Below, piece after piece: positions 10,571 to 22,734 of a stretch of 64,000 nucleotides of DNA; the stretch's first letter is position 1; every line of letters begins with the position of its first letter. The notes below the pieces were generated by a model. It was not told where the DNA came from, did no database searches, and was given only the letters and a program-made list of their open reading frames with translations. Location of the stretch: NCBI RefSeq assembly GCF_963678635.1, contig NC_087069.1, positions 44,342,688-44,406,687 of the forward strand, given 5' to 3'. This stretch comes from Symsagittifera roscoffensis (lineage: Eukaryota; Xenacoelomorpha; Acoela; Convolutidae). The position numbers were made by a program, and so were the translations under genes.

Positions 10571-13500
10571 TTTTTTGTATTTTTAAAGTATGTTTAAATT
10601 AGTATGGCTAACGCGTTTGTCAAATCTGCAAATTGGTTCCGATTCGTTTTTTGTACCTAATTCTTTTGCTTGTTTGTTTTTTTGTTATGTTGTTTAGCGC
10701 TTTTCCAATTTGTGGTCCGGTTTTGTTTGGTAATTGGCAATTTTGATAAAATTCACTCAATAGCTTTTTTTTGCTGGAAAATCTGATTTTCAATTTCAAA
10801 TTTGTCGAATAAAAGGTCGATCACGTTTTTTGTGATCTCTACAATTTTGCTTTTCGATAGTGGAGTTTGCCTTCCTTTCAACAAGAAAATGAAGTGAACT
10901 CAAAAAGAAATCAAAAATCAAAATTCAAACCGCAAAAAATCAAAATTGAGATTGAACAAATTTTAAAACTTTCTCTCAAAAAACCAAAAAAAAATCTTTA
11001 GTACCAATATAAGCGTACTCACTACGTTCATTACTTTAAAACATAAAAAGTGTCTGAGGTACGCATTTGTATAAGTACGCAATTGAAAACTACTGAACTT
11101 GTTTCACCTGGTGTTCTAGAGTACCGCCTACTATATAAGAGAACTTTGGTATGAAAAAACTCAAAAGCTTGATTGATTGATTGAATTGTTTAGTTTGGTG
11201 ATATACTCCACCAATCCAGCATACCTTCAGAAATTTCACTTCTCGATTGCTCAGAGTTTTAATGAAAAACTAAAAGCGAATCATGTCCTTTTAGAACTCA
11301 AGAAATGAAAAGCAGTATTCTCATTATGTGATCTTTTCAAATAAGGTCGGAAAAGATTAAATTTTTTGATTATGGCCCCAGCATTGTAGCAACAAGGCTA
11401 TCGGCCCCCAAACAGTTAGTTATATTGGGGGCCTTTTTTATTATGGGGTTACATTATTGCAAAATGCCTTTAAAAAAATTTTGGTAATTTTTGAAGAACT
11501 TTATTTAAAAAATCTTTAAAACATTGATGCCCATTTCGGAAGCTTTTTAAATCTTTTCTATTAATTGATTTTTTTTAAGTTTTGGGCAAACTGAACTTGA
11601 GACAAACTTTGATGGAAATATTTGAAAATGGGAATATTAACATGCAATAATTTTCGTCTTTTTAAAGCATTAGGTAAGAGTTTAGCTCTCATTGATTCGT
11701 CATCTGACGCAAAATAGGACAATTCAGGTTTGGTAATTAGAAAATAAAACTAAATTTTTAAATTGTTTTTTGAGCTTTTTTTTTAAAAAAAAACTCACGT
11801 ACTAGAAACTTTTTTGGTTACTTAAATGAAGGTGCGCCCTGATACGATAAAACGCAATCAATTAATTCTTATTTTACTTTCCAGAATGTCTTTTTTTTCA
11901 GTTAAAACTTTTATTGCTCCGATTGTTTCTAGGGCCAATGAAAGAAATCGTCTGTTTAACAAACTTCAAAATTGAGAAAAAATTCTGAAAAAGCCTTTTA
12001 AAAAAGTTACTTTTTTTTCAATTTTTTTCCGAAAAGATGAGTCTTCAGTTAGCGTCTAGTAATTTTTTAATTGTTTAAAATACTCCACCTGAAATTAAAC
12101 TGAATTAATTTTTGAGCTAGATTGAATCGCCGCTCATGTGTTTTTGGAACAAAACTTATTGTGCGTTAAGTGTGTAAAATGGTTTTTCAAACCACCATAA
12201 CTAAAACAAAATTTAATCAAATTAGCCATCTAGTTACACTTGTGCGAAGTGGGTCAGTATAATTTGATGATAAAAAAGTTCCATTCATAAGGGGCTGGTT
12301 AAGTTTTTAAACTTTTCCGCAGAAAAACCCAAAAAAGCGAAAAAAACCCAAAGTTTTCACCCTTTCCTCGAAAATCGGAACAGCAATTAGGGCTTTACTG
12401 CTACATCAGATTCATCATGGGAAAGTAATTTTAAAGAACAATATAACTGGATAAGCAAACTTTGGCAAATTTTTTGTGTTTTAGCGTTTCGAGTTTTAAC
12501 CGCGTTATCATCGTTCTCAAAAAAGCTAGACGAATGATGTTCAACCTCATATGTTTAAATCAAAAAAGTTGCAAGTGGCTTTTTTTTAAATTGAGCTTCA
12601 AAAACGGGGCCTTCGGGTTATATTTAAATAATCAAGCTGGTTCATTAAGAGGCCAAACTGTGCTTTTTGGAAAATTTGAGCAGATTCTGCAACAAGGACG
12701 CTCCCTTTTTTCTTCTTTTGTTCATTCATTTTCTTTGATTGTTCCGAAAATTTTTTCACATGTTCAAAGACTTGTCTCTGGAATCCAAGAACACACAGAC
12801 ACAAAACTGTGCGCCTATACAGTGCACCGTTTGGCCTCGTAATAATCGAAAATGAAATTTGACTGAAAAAAAACCACTGAGCCAAAAGTTTTCGTCACTT
12901 TCCCGAAGAAATTTGGAACGATGAGGATCGAGCAACCCAGTTTCGCTTGAGTGGGAGAATGGCTGATATGGATTGTTTCACGAGCTTAGCGAGACAAAGG
13001 ATCTGGACATTTGATTCAGAAACCAAGATTATGATTCAAATTTCTACTACCTGATTTTCTGCGGAAGTTGAATAAAAACTGTCTATTTGAACAAATTTTC
13101 ACAACAAAAAATTGAAATCTTTGAAATTCTCTGTACTTTTAAAAATAGAAAGTAAAGTCACTCGACAAAAATTGAGCAGATGAATTTGTCCGATGTCGCT
13201 TTGTTTTCAAATTCAATACATCGAATTTTTTAAGATTGAACAAAAAATATCGAAAAATTTTAATTGAGAAGTTGTGGTCCGTTCGGAGATAAAAACAAGA
13301 TCGAGTTTTAATACTTCATCGCCTAAATTATCTTCAAGTAGGAAAGAAGACTAAAGTGAAAACGTGGACATAATTTATTAAAATGAATGTAATTTTCCGG
13401 AAAAGTGTTACAAAATTAGAAATGGATAATTTATTAACAGAATGTAGTTTTGGAAGAAAAAATAATTATTTCCGGGAACTTTTAGGAAATCAGAAATCGA

Positions 13501-14944
13501 TAACTCAACGAAGTCGGACACTGTAACTGAAGTCAATGGTGACAGTAGCAATTAGGCTAATTTTCACCCCCGGGGATTTTATTCCCCACTTCAATTATAA
13601 TTCATGAGTCGGGCTGACACTTTGTTAATTGAATGATGACAGGCTGGGTTGTATATATGAAGTAAAAGGAGACAGAATTGGTGAATGATTTGTTGTTTCA
13701 ATTTTTTTTGGTTATAATCCCAACCCATCCACGATAAATTCAAGACGAATGAAAAGAAGTTTTTTTTTGTTTTTTTTTGTTTACATAGCCCTGAAGTTAT
13801 TCATGAACAAAAGCAATATAAAATAACTGGCATTTTTTGCTCTTTCTTATTTGAGAACCCATACTCCGCGCCAGTAAAAATCGAAAGAAAAGTTGTCCCA
13901 GGCAGTGACTTTGTTAATTTTTTTATTTGACTTAACTATAAGTTGTCGTTAGAGCGCTATTTGCGAATGAGTCAGTTTTCAGGTGGTTGTGGCGGTGATA
14001 TATTTACCGCTTCTGATGTATTTACCTATGAAAAGTATGTTTTTATTATCAATTTATTACCTTTTCACTGAAACGGCAAGAAAAGATAACTAAATTACGG
14101 CCAAAAGTTAGGATATAAATTTTGTGCTTATGTTTTGAACCGCAGCGTCTGCATTAAGAATGCGAGAAACAAATTTCGTCAAAAAAATAAATTAGACAGC
14201 TTTAGAAGCCAACTGTGCCGACAAATAATGCAGACATCCCAAGCGAGTTAATAAATTATCGCAAAGGTAACTTTTTTGTAGGGTTAAAAATGGTACGTGA
14301 AATGCCAATTATGAGCTAAAATTTTAAGCCAGATGGTGTGGCAAAAGTCTGTTTAAAAGTTATATGATTAAATGACTACCAAATGGAAAAAAAACAACAA
14401 CGCTGAAAACAAAACAACAACTTCAACGCTGATCTACGAGTATCAGTTTTTACCTGGCCTTCCCCTATCATCGGATTTTAAAAAATCGGTTTTTCCTGAT
14501 CGGCTTTCAAGTCGATCAAAATGATTTTCCGAGCTCTCCCAAAAAACTGAAAAAGGACCTTTTGACAATTTTAATTACATCATGGAAAAGCTTAACTCAA
14601 CGAATAGTTTTTTTTAGCGCTCGCGTCCCTTCAACTTTGATAGGAACTTCACACGAACTTTTTTGAAGTTTGTTTTGAAAATCTGAAAATCCGCCAAAAA
14701 AAGTCCAGATCTATCCGTGCTTTTCGGGTTTGTCTAAAAAAATCGGAGGTTCGTAAATTATTACCAAAAAGGACCTTTTGGGTTAGTAGGGGAGAAGTTG
14801 CGCCCTAATTCTACTACCCTACAACTATATATTAAATAGACTTGGGTATTTTTAAAACCACGTTCAAGAAAGTTTGCTCAAAGTGCCAAATTCGTATTTT
14901 CTGAAGTTAAGCATGTAAATAGTTGGTATCTTGAAAGTCTTGTG
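10571..14944. other. Gene-free AT-rich region
   Basis: No recognisable gene in 4.4 kb. Open frames overlap on both strands at 12462-12885 but lack ATG starts and family resemblance. A GC-rich hairpin sits at 11403-11433. From about 14440 to 14770, words such as 'ccgagctctccc' and 'aaaaaggacctttt' recur in the hAT-like elements and suggest further relics. Confidence 0.45.
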
Positions 14945-15148
14945 CAGGGGTGGGTCTAAGTTTTTCTCAATGGGGGGGGGCGGATTTTCAAAGAACTTTC
15001 AAAAATTTTGTAGGCTTTTTTTAGATCCACCAAGTTGATTTTCCGAGCTCTCTCAAATCGCTAAATAGACCCTGTTGTTGGACACTTTTTTGCGGTGCAA
15101 TTTTTAACAAACAGGCCAAAAAAAAATGTTTCTAGGCACTTTCTGGGC
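14945..15148 (+). mobile_element. hAT-like element end (partial)
   Basis: CAGGGGTGGGTCTAAG, then TTTTTCTCAATGGGGGG, parallels the start of the element at 55291 (CAGGGGCGGATCTAG, then AATTTTCTCAGGGGGG). 'gattttccgagctctctc' follows as in other copies. No matching right end is seen; the element at 15149 interrupts or replaces it. Confidence 0.5.
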
Positions 15149-15962
15149 ACCCGGGTTGACCAAAACTTCCTATCATGCAGTTTCCATATATGAAACAAAT
15201 TTTACCTCACAAATTCATATAATTCCATACGTACAAAAAATTGTATAAAACATCTATGATAGACATTTTTTCCATATATGAAAAATGTATGACAAGTAAT
15301 TTTCCATAAACCAAAAACCATTTTCCATATATCATTTTTTTTAAATTTAAATTTCTGAAATTTTTTGGGTTGTGTTTGTAATCGAACGCAATTGACAAAT
15401 ACTGTGGTTTATTCAAAGGTGGAGTCACCAAAGGTTGGACGGTCATGATTACACAATTCATAAAAAACGACCTGAATTGTTTAAGAGCTGTGTTACACAA
15501 ATGATATAACAAACGTAACAAACTTTTAAATTTCGGCAAAAACTTTCATTGATGATTAATTTTAGATTTTCAGACATTGCTCAAGGCATACAAGAAAAAC
15601 AATACAAAACAATTAGAACTCTTTAGCGTTTTGGAAAAATTTATTTTGCGCAAAACGAAAAAAAAATCTTTATTTAGTGGACAAAACTAAGTTATGTTAT
15701 GTACACAAAAAATTAAATTTTGCTTGCAAAATTAATTAGATATGCAGCATTTCAAAAAATAGAAAATTAGCTTGTCATACAGTTTCCATTGTTTTACTTT
15801 TTTATTTAGTACGATTGTGCCAAAACAAGAAAAAAATCCTTTGAAAATTCGATGTCACCATTTAAACAAATGTATGAAATTTATATGGCTAGTGTTTTTC
15901 CATAGACTTAGACTATAGATTTGTGTGGTTTTTATTTTCAGTCTATGGCGTTCAACCCGGGT
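15149..15962. mobile_element. 814 bp element bounded by ACCCGGGTTGA inverted ends
   Basis: ACCCGGGTTGA at 15149-15159 is mirrored by TCAACCCGGGT at 15952-15962. Inside, 'ttccatatatga' recurs several times within the first 200 bp and near 'tttccatag' at the right, giving sub-terminal repeats. A minus-strand open frame of 110 codons (15207-15539) resembles nothing I know. I could not find a target duplication, so this may be a MITE or an accidental pair of 11-mers. Confidence 0.45.
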
Positions 15963-16048
15963 AGTTTGCATCACTGAAGATTAGAAGGTTACCCTTATTC
16001 ATCTGTGTTTTGCTTCAGCTTAATTCAGTAGCACAAAGGTGGTTCTCG

Positions 16049-16420
16049 AAGTTCGGGGACTAATGTTGCGACCATCGCGATCCAAAACAGGTATGTTGCG
16101 AGCTTTGTGACTCTGAAAATGGGTATGTTGCGACTTTGCGCAATCGAAGAAATGTGCGACATTGGCTGACCAAAACAAAATGTTTTGCAATTATGAGCAA
16201 TTAAGACCAAAAGCAATCCGAAAAATATATGTTGCAATTTATCGCGATTTAATTGAAATATACCAAACTTTTTTGCAACCAAAATCTTCTGAGCAATTTT
16301 GCGCGACCCCAAAAAATTATGTTGAGATTTTAGGCGACTCACAAAAAATCTGTTGCTTTGCGCGACTCAAATTTTGCGACATTGCGCGACTAAAAAAGTC
16401 AAAATGGGTAAAATGGGTAA
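16049..16420 (+). repeat. Degenerate ~30 bp tandem repeat (ATGTTGCGA..GCGCGAC)
   Basis: Variants of 'aaaa.atatgttgcga.tttgcgcgactc' succeed one another about ten times with heavy divergence. A second block of the same motif lies at 17080-17225. The intervening 16421-17079 shares no such pattern, so the two blocks may be the ends of one element. Confidence 0.55.
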
Positions 16421-17079
16421 AATGGGCCCGGAGATAGCAAACGAGGTAGACGGGAACTGGCTGAAGTAGAGAAGAGCTGATTGAAGGTGGGAGAGGAACA
16501 GGGGTAAATTTTTTAGCCATTTCTACCTTCTCCCCCATCATGCCAAATGTTTTCCCACAGTCAACCCGATTTGGTCAGCAACCGCACCCACACATATTCG
16601 CCCACATACCCTATATATTCCGTTTTTGCTGACTACTTTGGCCTTTTCTTTTGTTTACAGTTTGCAAGAAAAAACTACGAAACAATTAGTTTTTTAATTT
16701 TAACTTCAAGTAGGTGGTAACTGTGTTTTTTTAGGTGTCGCGTTGCTTAATACTTTTGATTTAACCTACATGAAATATAGTTGATTTAAATGAAATCCAG
16801 TTTTCAGGTTTTCTGTTCTGGTAGCAATTATAATGTTGCACCGAAAAAGTTGGGACCAAAACAAGGCCTTATCTCGGCGGTCCTGTTATTGTTCAAAAAT
16901 TATGCCTTTCTAATATGTCCAATCCATGTTCAGCAAATACTTTCAACCCTGTTCTAGCTATAAACTAGATTATAAAAACACATGTATACTGGATTATTTT
17001 GCAACTTGTATAATGCTTTTGGGAGCAAAAAAAGCAGACAAAATCTTTTTTCTAAAACTGCTCAAAAAGATTTATAGTA

Positions 17080-17225
17080 CATGACTGCGCGACCCATGTT
17101 GCCTCTAATGTCTTAAAGGACTCATGTTGCGAATTTGCGCGACTCAAACCTCGTGCAGGAGTATGAAAACTCAGTCGCAGAAGTTACGTTTTCGCGACCC
17201 ATTGTTCGCAACATAGGTCGCGGAC
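17080..17225 (+). repeat. Second block of the ATGTTGCGA/GCGCGAC repeat
   Basis: Contains GCGCGACCCATGTTGC, ATGTTGCGAATTTGCGCGAC and, inverted, GTTCGCAACATAGGTCGCG. The inverted last unit suggests an inverted-repeat relationship to the block starting at 16049. Confidence 0.5.
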
Positions 17226-17289
17226 CTGCCCACGGAGTTCAGTGAAAGTTCATTAAGTCGTTTTGAACATATTACGTGGGTCAGAAGTG

Positions 17290-17580
17290 TCATCAAAAAA
17301 TGCGGAATTGATAGATTAGAAACTCAAGTCTGACATTTGCAGTGTGAAAAGTAGTCTGAATCAGAAAAAAAACCAGACCGAATATTTTCTACCCATTTTT
17401 AAAGTTGGAAAAACAATGACAGTTAAAAAAATTTTTGGATAGTTTTAAATTAAACTTCTTGCGAACCTGCAATGAGGTTGTAAAAAACACATTCTACGCC
17501 ATAGTTCCTTCCCTCGCTTTATAGCTTTTCATTTGTGTTCCTATGAGTCCCGCGTTGAAATTTTATTGGTAATGATCAAC
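17290..17580 (+). repeat. Direct repeat R, uninterrupted copy
   Basis: Aligned by eye to 18948-19190 plus 19974-20030. Shared words include 'aattgatagatt', 'catttgcagt', 'agtctgaatcag', 'cattctacgccatagtt' and 'cccgcg.tgaa.ttt'. Identity is perhaps 75-80 percent. This copy shows the target site before insertion of the N2 element found in the other copy. 17581-18947 between the copies has AT-rich open frames (17734-18009, 18279-18668) that I cannot assign. Confidence 0.65.
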
Positions 17581-18947
17581 TATTTCGCTTTTTTATAGTC
17601 TGTCTCCCTAAAAATTGAAAATAATTGATTATAAATGTGTGCAACTGGATTATATTTTTAAACATTTTCGAATAAAAAAATCTAATTTTAATAGATAATA
17701 ATCAATTATTTCCCAGAAAAAAGTAAAATAATAATGAGTTCTTTTTTGCAGCGACAACCCGTTTATTTACTTTTTATACAGTATGCAAAACGAAATTTGG
17801 TCAGAAAAAAAACTGTCAACTTTTCAACCGTTGTACATTTTCAATGTAAAACAATTCAAAAAGTTTCAAGCAAAACCTTCTTTCTTTTTCCTATGTTTAA
17901 CTCACATAGCAATGCACAAAATGCAGCTTTTCGAAAAGTTTTTTGCGTTTTTTTTTCCTTTTTGAGACTTTCTCTAGAAAAAAAAACACATTTTGAGGTA
18001 AAACGCTAGTCAAACAATTTAATTCAGAAAAAAATATATTGCTCACCAAATTCCAATGTTTGGAGGACACTGGTTCTGCTTTCTCAAAACAATGTAAGCT
18101 TTATTCTTTGCGAAAAAAAAGCTTTAAAATGAAATATTCATCAACCCATTCCGATGATTATTTGTTGTGCCTGATTTTGCGTGAAAAACAAACAAAATAA
18201 CCTTCGAATACAAAATTCTTCCATATTTTTCAATTAGTCGAAACAATAGGTTTTGGAAACCATTTTTGCCCAAAAGCTATGATTGGGCTAATAGGCCCTA
18301 CTTCTCCTAAAATTTCTTTTATGCTATTGCCAAAGATTTATACTGTTGGATCACTTTTCAGCTCATTGAGATTTTTATTTCGGTATTTTGTCCTCAGAAA
18401 CAAATCTCAATTAGGTCAAGTTTCAGGGTCAATGGCAGTGTCCCGAATTTCAATTTTAGTGTTATGCCTATTCAAAAAAATATTTAAAATCTTTATTGAA
18501 GGAAAAAATTTTATTCGTGGAGTGTCTATTTATGAAAAGGCAAACTTTATTTTTTTTAAAGGTACCAATAAAATACAAAAAAAACCTAAATTAGGGAATT
18601 CTTTTTTCAAAAAATGTCTTTTAAACATCGAAATTGAAAAACATTCGAAAATTGACCTAACTATTTAGTTCCACTTTTCCTTTTTTCTTATTTATAAAAA
18701 CCAAAATATGTTGGGTAACTTCAACGTGGGATTAACAAAGATTCAAACGCAATAAAAAGTGATACGAAATCATCAGGCTTAAGTTTCTTTTTCAGTAAAA
18801 ATGAACCAAAAATTCAAACTAAATTTTTTACAAAAAATTTTTTCTCTGCAGTGGAAATTACAAAAAAATCCATTAAAATTACAAAAAAATTCCATACAAA
18901 CTTTAGCTCGAGAAAGAATAAACAATAATCTTCAAAAATCAAATGTA

Positions 18948-20030
18948 TCAACAAAAAATGCCAAATTGATAGATTCAAAATTCAGGACTTACATTTGCAG
19001 TCTGAAAATTAGTCTGAATCAGGAAAAACCAGACCAGATTTTCTCAAACTAATTTTTAACCCATTTCTAAATTGAAAACGCACTGACAATTTAAAATTTG
19101 TAGTATATATCTAAGTTGAACTTCTTATGAACCTGTTTTTAGGTTGTAGAAACACTCATTCTACGCCATAGTTTTTTTCCCCAATTTATACCCGCACCGT
19201 GCGCCCATGGATTCTAATCAATTAAAATGGATTCCCGAGACAAAATAATCGATTATAATCCATTACGGATGTAAAATTCAGACCACGAAATTGATTATAT
19301 TGCCATTATAATCGATTATTTTTGTAACTGAAATCGATTATTTTTGCCAAGATAATCCATTATAATCGATTATTTTGAAATGAAAATCCATTATAATCCA
19401 TTATAATTGATTATAATCCATTTCATTTTTAGAACTAAATTCGATTATTTTGCGAGAAGTTTGCAGAATTTATGCCCTGTCCTTTTCTAAATGCCATGTC
19501 TCAACTTCGTCCCCCCCCCCCACCCCAACTAAGGGGCAGGGTAAACTGGGGGGAGGGGTGTAAACTGGGAGGTATAAACTGGGGAGATGGGGAAGTAAAC
19601 GGGGGGGGGGGGGTTAAATAAATCTGGGTGGGGGGGGAAATTAAGTGTTAAACTGCGATGAATTAGAAAAAGTTGAGACAAAAAATATATAAAATTTTTC
19701 CTTAAATGTAACGTCTTATGAAACATAACACGTAGCAACTACACTAAACAGGAAATGAGATAATTTTGAACAAAATTGTGAATTTCATGAATAACCCCTC
19801 GAAAAAATCCATTATAATCGATTATAATCAATTATAATGGATTTTATTGGGATAAAAAATTTAGGATTATAAACCATTTTTAATGGATTATAATCGATTA
19901 TTTTGTCATTTTATAGATGCTGACCATATTATGACAATAAAATCGATTATGATCCATGGGCGCTCGGTGCGGGTAACATTTCATTGATTTTCATATGAAG
20001 CCCGCGCTGAATTTTTAGGGATGAATAGTC
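18948..20030 (+). repeat. Direct repeat R, copy split by an N2 insertion
   Basis: The left part is 18948-19190 and the right part resumes at 19974. The junction fits a precise insertion at a TA with duplication of TA. The repeat itself is unidentified; two copies about 1.65 kb apart could be LTR-like or simply dispersed. Confidence 0.65.
19191..19973. mobile_element. N2 element, intact copy (783 bp, TA target duplication)
   Basis: The ends are CCCGCACCGTGCGCCCATGG and its near-perfect inverted complement, flanked by TA (19189-19190 and 19974-19975). Layout inward from each end: blocks of AT palindromes built from ATTATAATCGATTATAAT, then a central G-rich stretch (about 19510-19635) of 'gtaaactggggg' units. 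No transposase ORF. The TA duplication and short inverted ends suggest a Tc1/mariner-type or related transposase in trans. Confidence 0.75.
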
Positions 20031-20142
20031 GTTCGTTTATAAGGAATAAAACGTGTTTTTAATCAAATATAATAATAAGTGAAATTGTTTGTTTTTCAAA
20101 GAAAATTATCAATTGAAACATTTTAAATTATAATAGCGGGAG

Positions 20143-20205
20143 GCGCAGAGGCGTAGCATTGAGGTTATAGCCGGAGGAGCGGGGGCGTAACCGTAAAGAA
20201 ATAAA
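20143..20205 (+). repeat. Short direct repeat, copy 1 (GGCGCAG..GGGGCGTAACCG)
   Basis: 'gaggcg.ag', 'gcattgaggttatag', 'ggggcgtaaccgtaaagaaa' recurs at 20579-20635 as 'gcattgaggttgtag', 'ggggcgtaaccgcaaagaaa'. GGGGCGTAACC resembles a decayed transposon end. Confidence 0.6.
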
Positions 20206-20409
20206 TGCAATATTAAATTCGTTTTTTTTTCATCGTTTTGTGAGCTATTTTCATTTGCTCAAAACAAGTTGTTTAAATTTAAGTTAGTTATTTAGTGGTC
20301 TCGTTAACTTTGAACTATTTCCTAATTTCAATCGCGTTTTATAATAGATTACCTACAATTTTTTGTTATTCTTGATTTTCAGTTTTTCTGCAAACCTCAC
20401 ATTTAATTC

Positions 20410-21096
20410 TTACCTTAAAAATAACTCTTCAGGTTGGCTGTGGGTTGTGTGTTTTGGTGATCCTGGGGGTGGAGGTGGGCGTGTTTGGTGAAAGTGTTTA
20501 GTGGGGGTTGGGGTAAATACAGGAGGGATATGTATAAAAGGGGGGACGGGCATAGTGGGCGACGTGGGGGCAGAGTGGGGGAGGCGCAGCATTGAGGTTG
20601 TAGTTGGGGAGCAGGGGCGTAACCGCAAAGAAAAAAATCATCAATTAAGCATCAGCAAATTTTGGAGGGTCACAAAATTCTTATATTGATTTATTTTTTC
20701 ACAGAGGAGATTCGTTACTAGGTACCCGAAGAGGAGAAATTGTTAACGAGATCCAGTGGGGGGTCTGCGTAGCGGGGGGGGGGGGGTGTGAAATAGGGTT
20801 AGTGAACTGTAACAATGGTGATGAAGGTGTTCGGTCGCGCTCGAGTTTTCCTGAAAGCTGCAAAAAGTAGAGTGAAAATCTTTGAAAAAACAATCGATTT
20901 TATTGAACACAAACATGGATTTTAATATATTATAATGGATTACAATGGATTTTTGCTTTAAGAAAAATTCGATTATAAGGGATTAAAAATCCATTACAAT
21001 TTCTAACTTTGCCATAAAAACCAATTATAAACACAATATTTTATTCAACAAAATTCAATTGTAATTGATTTTTATCCATAAAATTTCGGTGCACGA
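20410..21096 (+). mobile_element. N2-like copy, diverged
   Basis: G-rich interior blocks (20450-20600, 20757-20788) are followed by AT palindromic sequence and the right-end signature TTTATCCATAAAATTTCGGTGC, comparable with TTATCCATGGAATTTCAGTGC at 61028-61048. The left end is not recognisable. It contains the second copy of the 20143 repeat at 20579-20635. Confidence 0.45.
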
Positions 21097-21269
21097 GGTA
21101 CGCTCGATCAAACGCTTGAGTTATCTCGCAGATTCTAATCAGACATTACTTCGGAAAATGCAAAAAATGGCCATAAAATTCCTAATTTACATTTTTTACG
21201 ATTTGACGAAGTTTTGGTTACCAATATCAACTGCACCCAAAAACTCGTCAAATGGAGCCAAATTAGTGG

Positions 21270-21953
21270 ACTCATCCCCTCATACGCCATATAATGTACA
21301 AAGTGATAAAATTTGATCCTAGTAACGAAGTTATGATAAGCAGCAGTAGCGGATTTATAAGGGGGGAGGGGGGGACACCCCTGCCGACCCAAAGGGTCCC
21401 CCCTTGTACTATTTTGAGATATCTTTTTTTGGTGACAGACCCTAAAATTTTTCTAAAGTCGCCTTTAGCACCAATAAATCTTAATTTTTGAGGGGGGAGC
21501 TCGCGCCGAAAAAAGGCAATTTTTTCGTCAAAAATTTCCAAAAATGCCTATACATGTTTTTTATGGCCTGTTTTTTGCAGAAAATCTGGCCGAAACATGG
21601 TATAATTAATGCGTTGGGAGAGCTCGGAAAATCAATATGGTCGACATAAAAAAATATCGACAAAATTTTTTTTTAAAAAAATGAAAATCCCCCCACCCCC
21701 CTCAAGAAAATCCTAGATCCGCCCCTGACAAGTAGCCTGTTTCAACCAATTTTGAACGATTCCTTTGAGGGACTAGCGCGATTTATATCTCTCTTTAATT
21801 ATCCCAGATTGGCCAAAATGGCAATCTCTAAACCCCCATAACCTTATGAACAATTCTATCAAAAATGGCAAGTTAAAAAGTCCAAATTGGTCTGAAGAAA
21901 AGAAACCACCCTGAGCACAAGTACTCCGTTATTTTTGTTACGAAAGCCGGAAC
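21270..21953 (-). mobile_element. E1 repeat, copy F, interrupted by a hAT-like element
   Basis: The E1 order 'acgccatataatgtacaaagtgataaa' is broken at 21343 and resumes at 21728 with 'cctgtttcaaccaattttgaacg', ending near GCCGGAAC at 21953. Joining the two sides restores the spacing of copy E at 52850-52935. The hairpin end of this copy (left) is missing. Confidence 0.7.
21344..21727. mobile_element. hAT-like MITE (384 bp) inserted in E1 copy F
   Basis: The ends are CAGTAGCGGATTTATAAGG and, inverted, CAGGGGCGGATCTAGGATTT. Flanks ATAAGCAG (21336-21343) and ACAAGTAG (21728-21735) agree at 6 of 8 positions, a decayed 8-bp target duplication typical of hAT elements. The interior holds a G tract, 'ctgccgacccaaagggtcccccc' and 'gggagagctcggaaaatcaa', all shared with relics at 3930, 14945, 30620, 55291 and 61150. 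Confidence 0.75.
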
Positions 21954-22734
21954 AGTTACACTGAGTTTTAAAAGAAGCAATGTTTTCACGCTAGAAGCTA
22001 TTGCAATTCGAAAGGTGTTGCGTTCATTTAAGATAATTGATTGTAGCCAATTATTTCTTATATGCTTATATGCTTATTTCATCAAATTTTTCAATTGATT
22101 TTTATCATTAAAAAAATTTATAATCAAAAATTTTTTTTGCGTTTCCAAGTTTCTACGAATTCAAAAGATTCATACAAACATTTTAATTTTTGACTCGCCC
22201 CGAAATTAAAATCAGGCGATAGCAGAAAAAAATATCGGAAACTGATCAATTAGTACATAATTTCCGCTTGAAGTCCATGAGCTGCAGTTTTTATTTTTCA
22301 TTTTAATCCACTCACTCAGAGTTGCAGACAAAAATATTCAAAAACATTAACTTTCAAAAGGAAGCTAAAAACTTCACAGAGAAATTTTTAGCGGCCTATA
22401 TTAGGAACCAACGTCACATTTTTAGCACTTTTTTCTGCTGCTTTTGATATCAACTAGATTAATTGAATAACCCTTATTCTCACAAGATCTAAAGTGAGTT
22501 CTAATTTCCTTTTAATGCACCGTTTAACTGAGTTCCTCCCAAGTTCCTCTCAGTAATTGAAAACCAAGTTCCTGTCAGAAGAATCCAAATGGTGAAAACA
22601 GATACGCGAATCCCAATTTTAAGAAAAAACAGCGCACTTATAATTCAATTTTTCTTGCCAAATAATGCTTAATTGAAGCGAGTAACAAATAGTTGTTTTG
22701 ATCTTATCAAGATTGTTTTTGGAAAAATATTGCA
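21954..22734. other. Gene-free AT-rich DNA
   Basis: Nothing recognisable between E1 copy F and the N2 copy at 22735. Confidence 0.5.

Noticed and set aside
11403-11440. GGCCCCCAA...TTGGGGGCC hairpin followed by a T run, like a bacterial intrinsic terminator
   Set aside because: The context is eukaryotic, with no bacterial-type gene nearby. It is more likely a small inverted repeat or a transposon remnant.
12462-12885. Overlapping open frames of 126 and 95 codons on opposite strands
   Set aside because: Both start without ATG, cover the same bases and show no domain or family resemblance. Treated as chance frames, though one could be an exon.
18279-18668. 129-codon ORF between the two copies of repeat R
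   Set aside because: Hydrophobic and Lys/Phe/Ile-rich as expected from AT-rich DNA, with no recognised motif; not enough to call a gene.
17290-19190. Repeat R pair considered as LTRs of a small element
   Set aside because: The copies are only about 75-80 percent alike, lack clear TG...CA ends and enclose no retroviral coding sequence.
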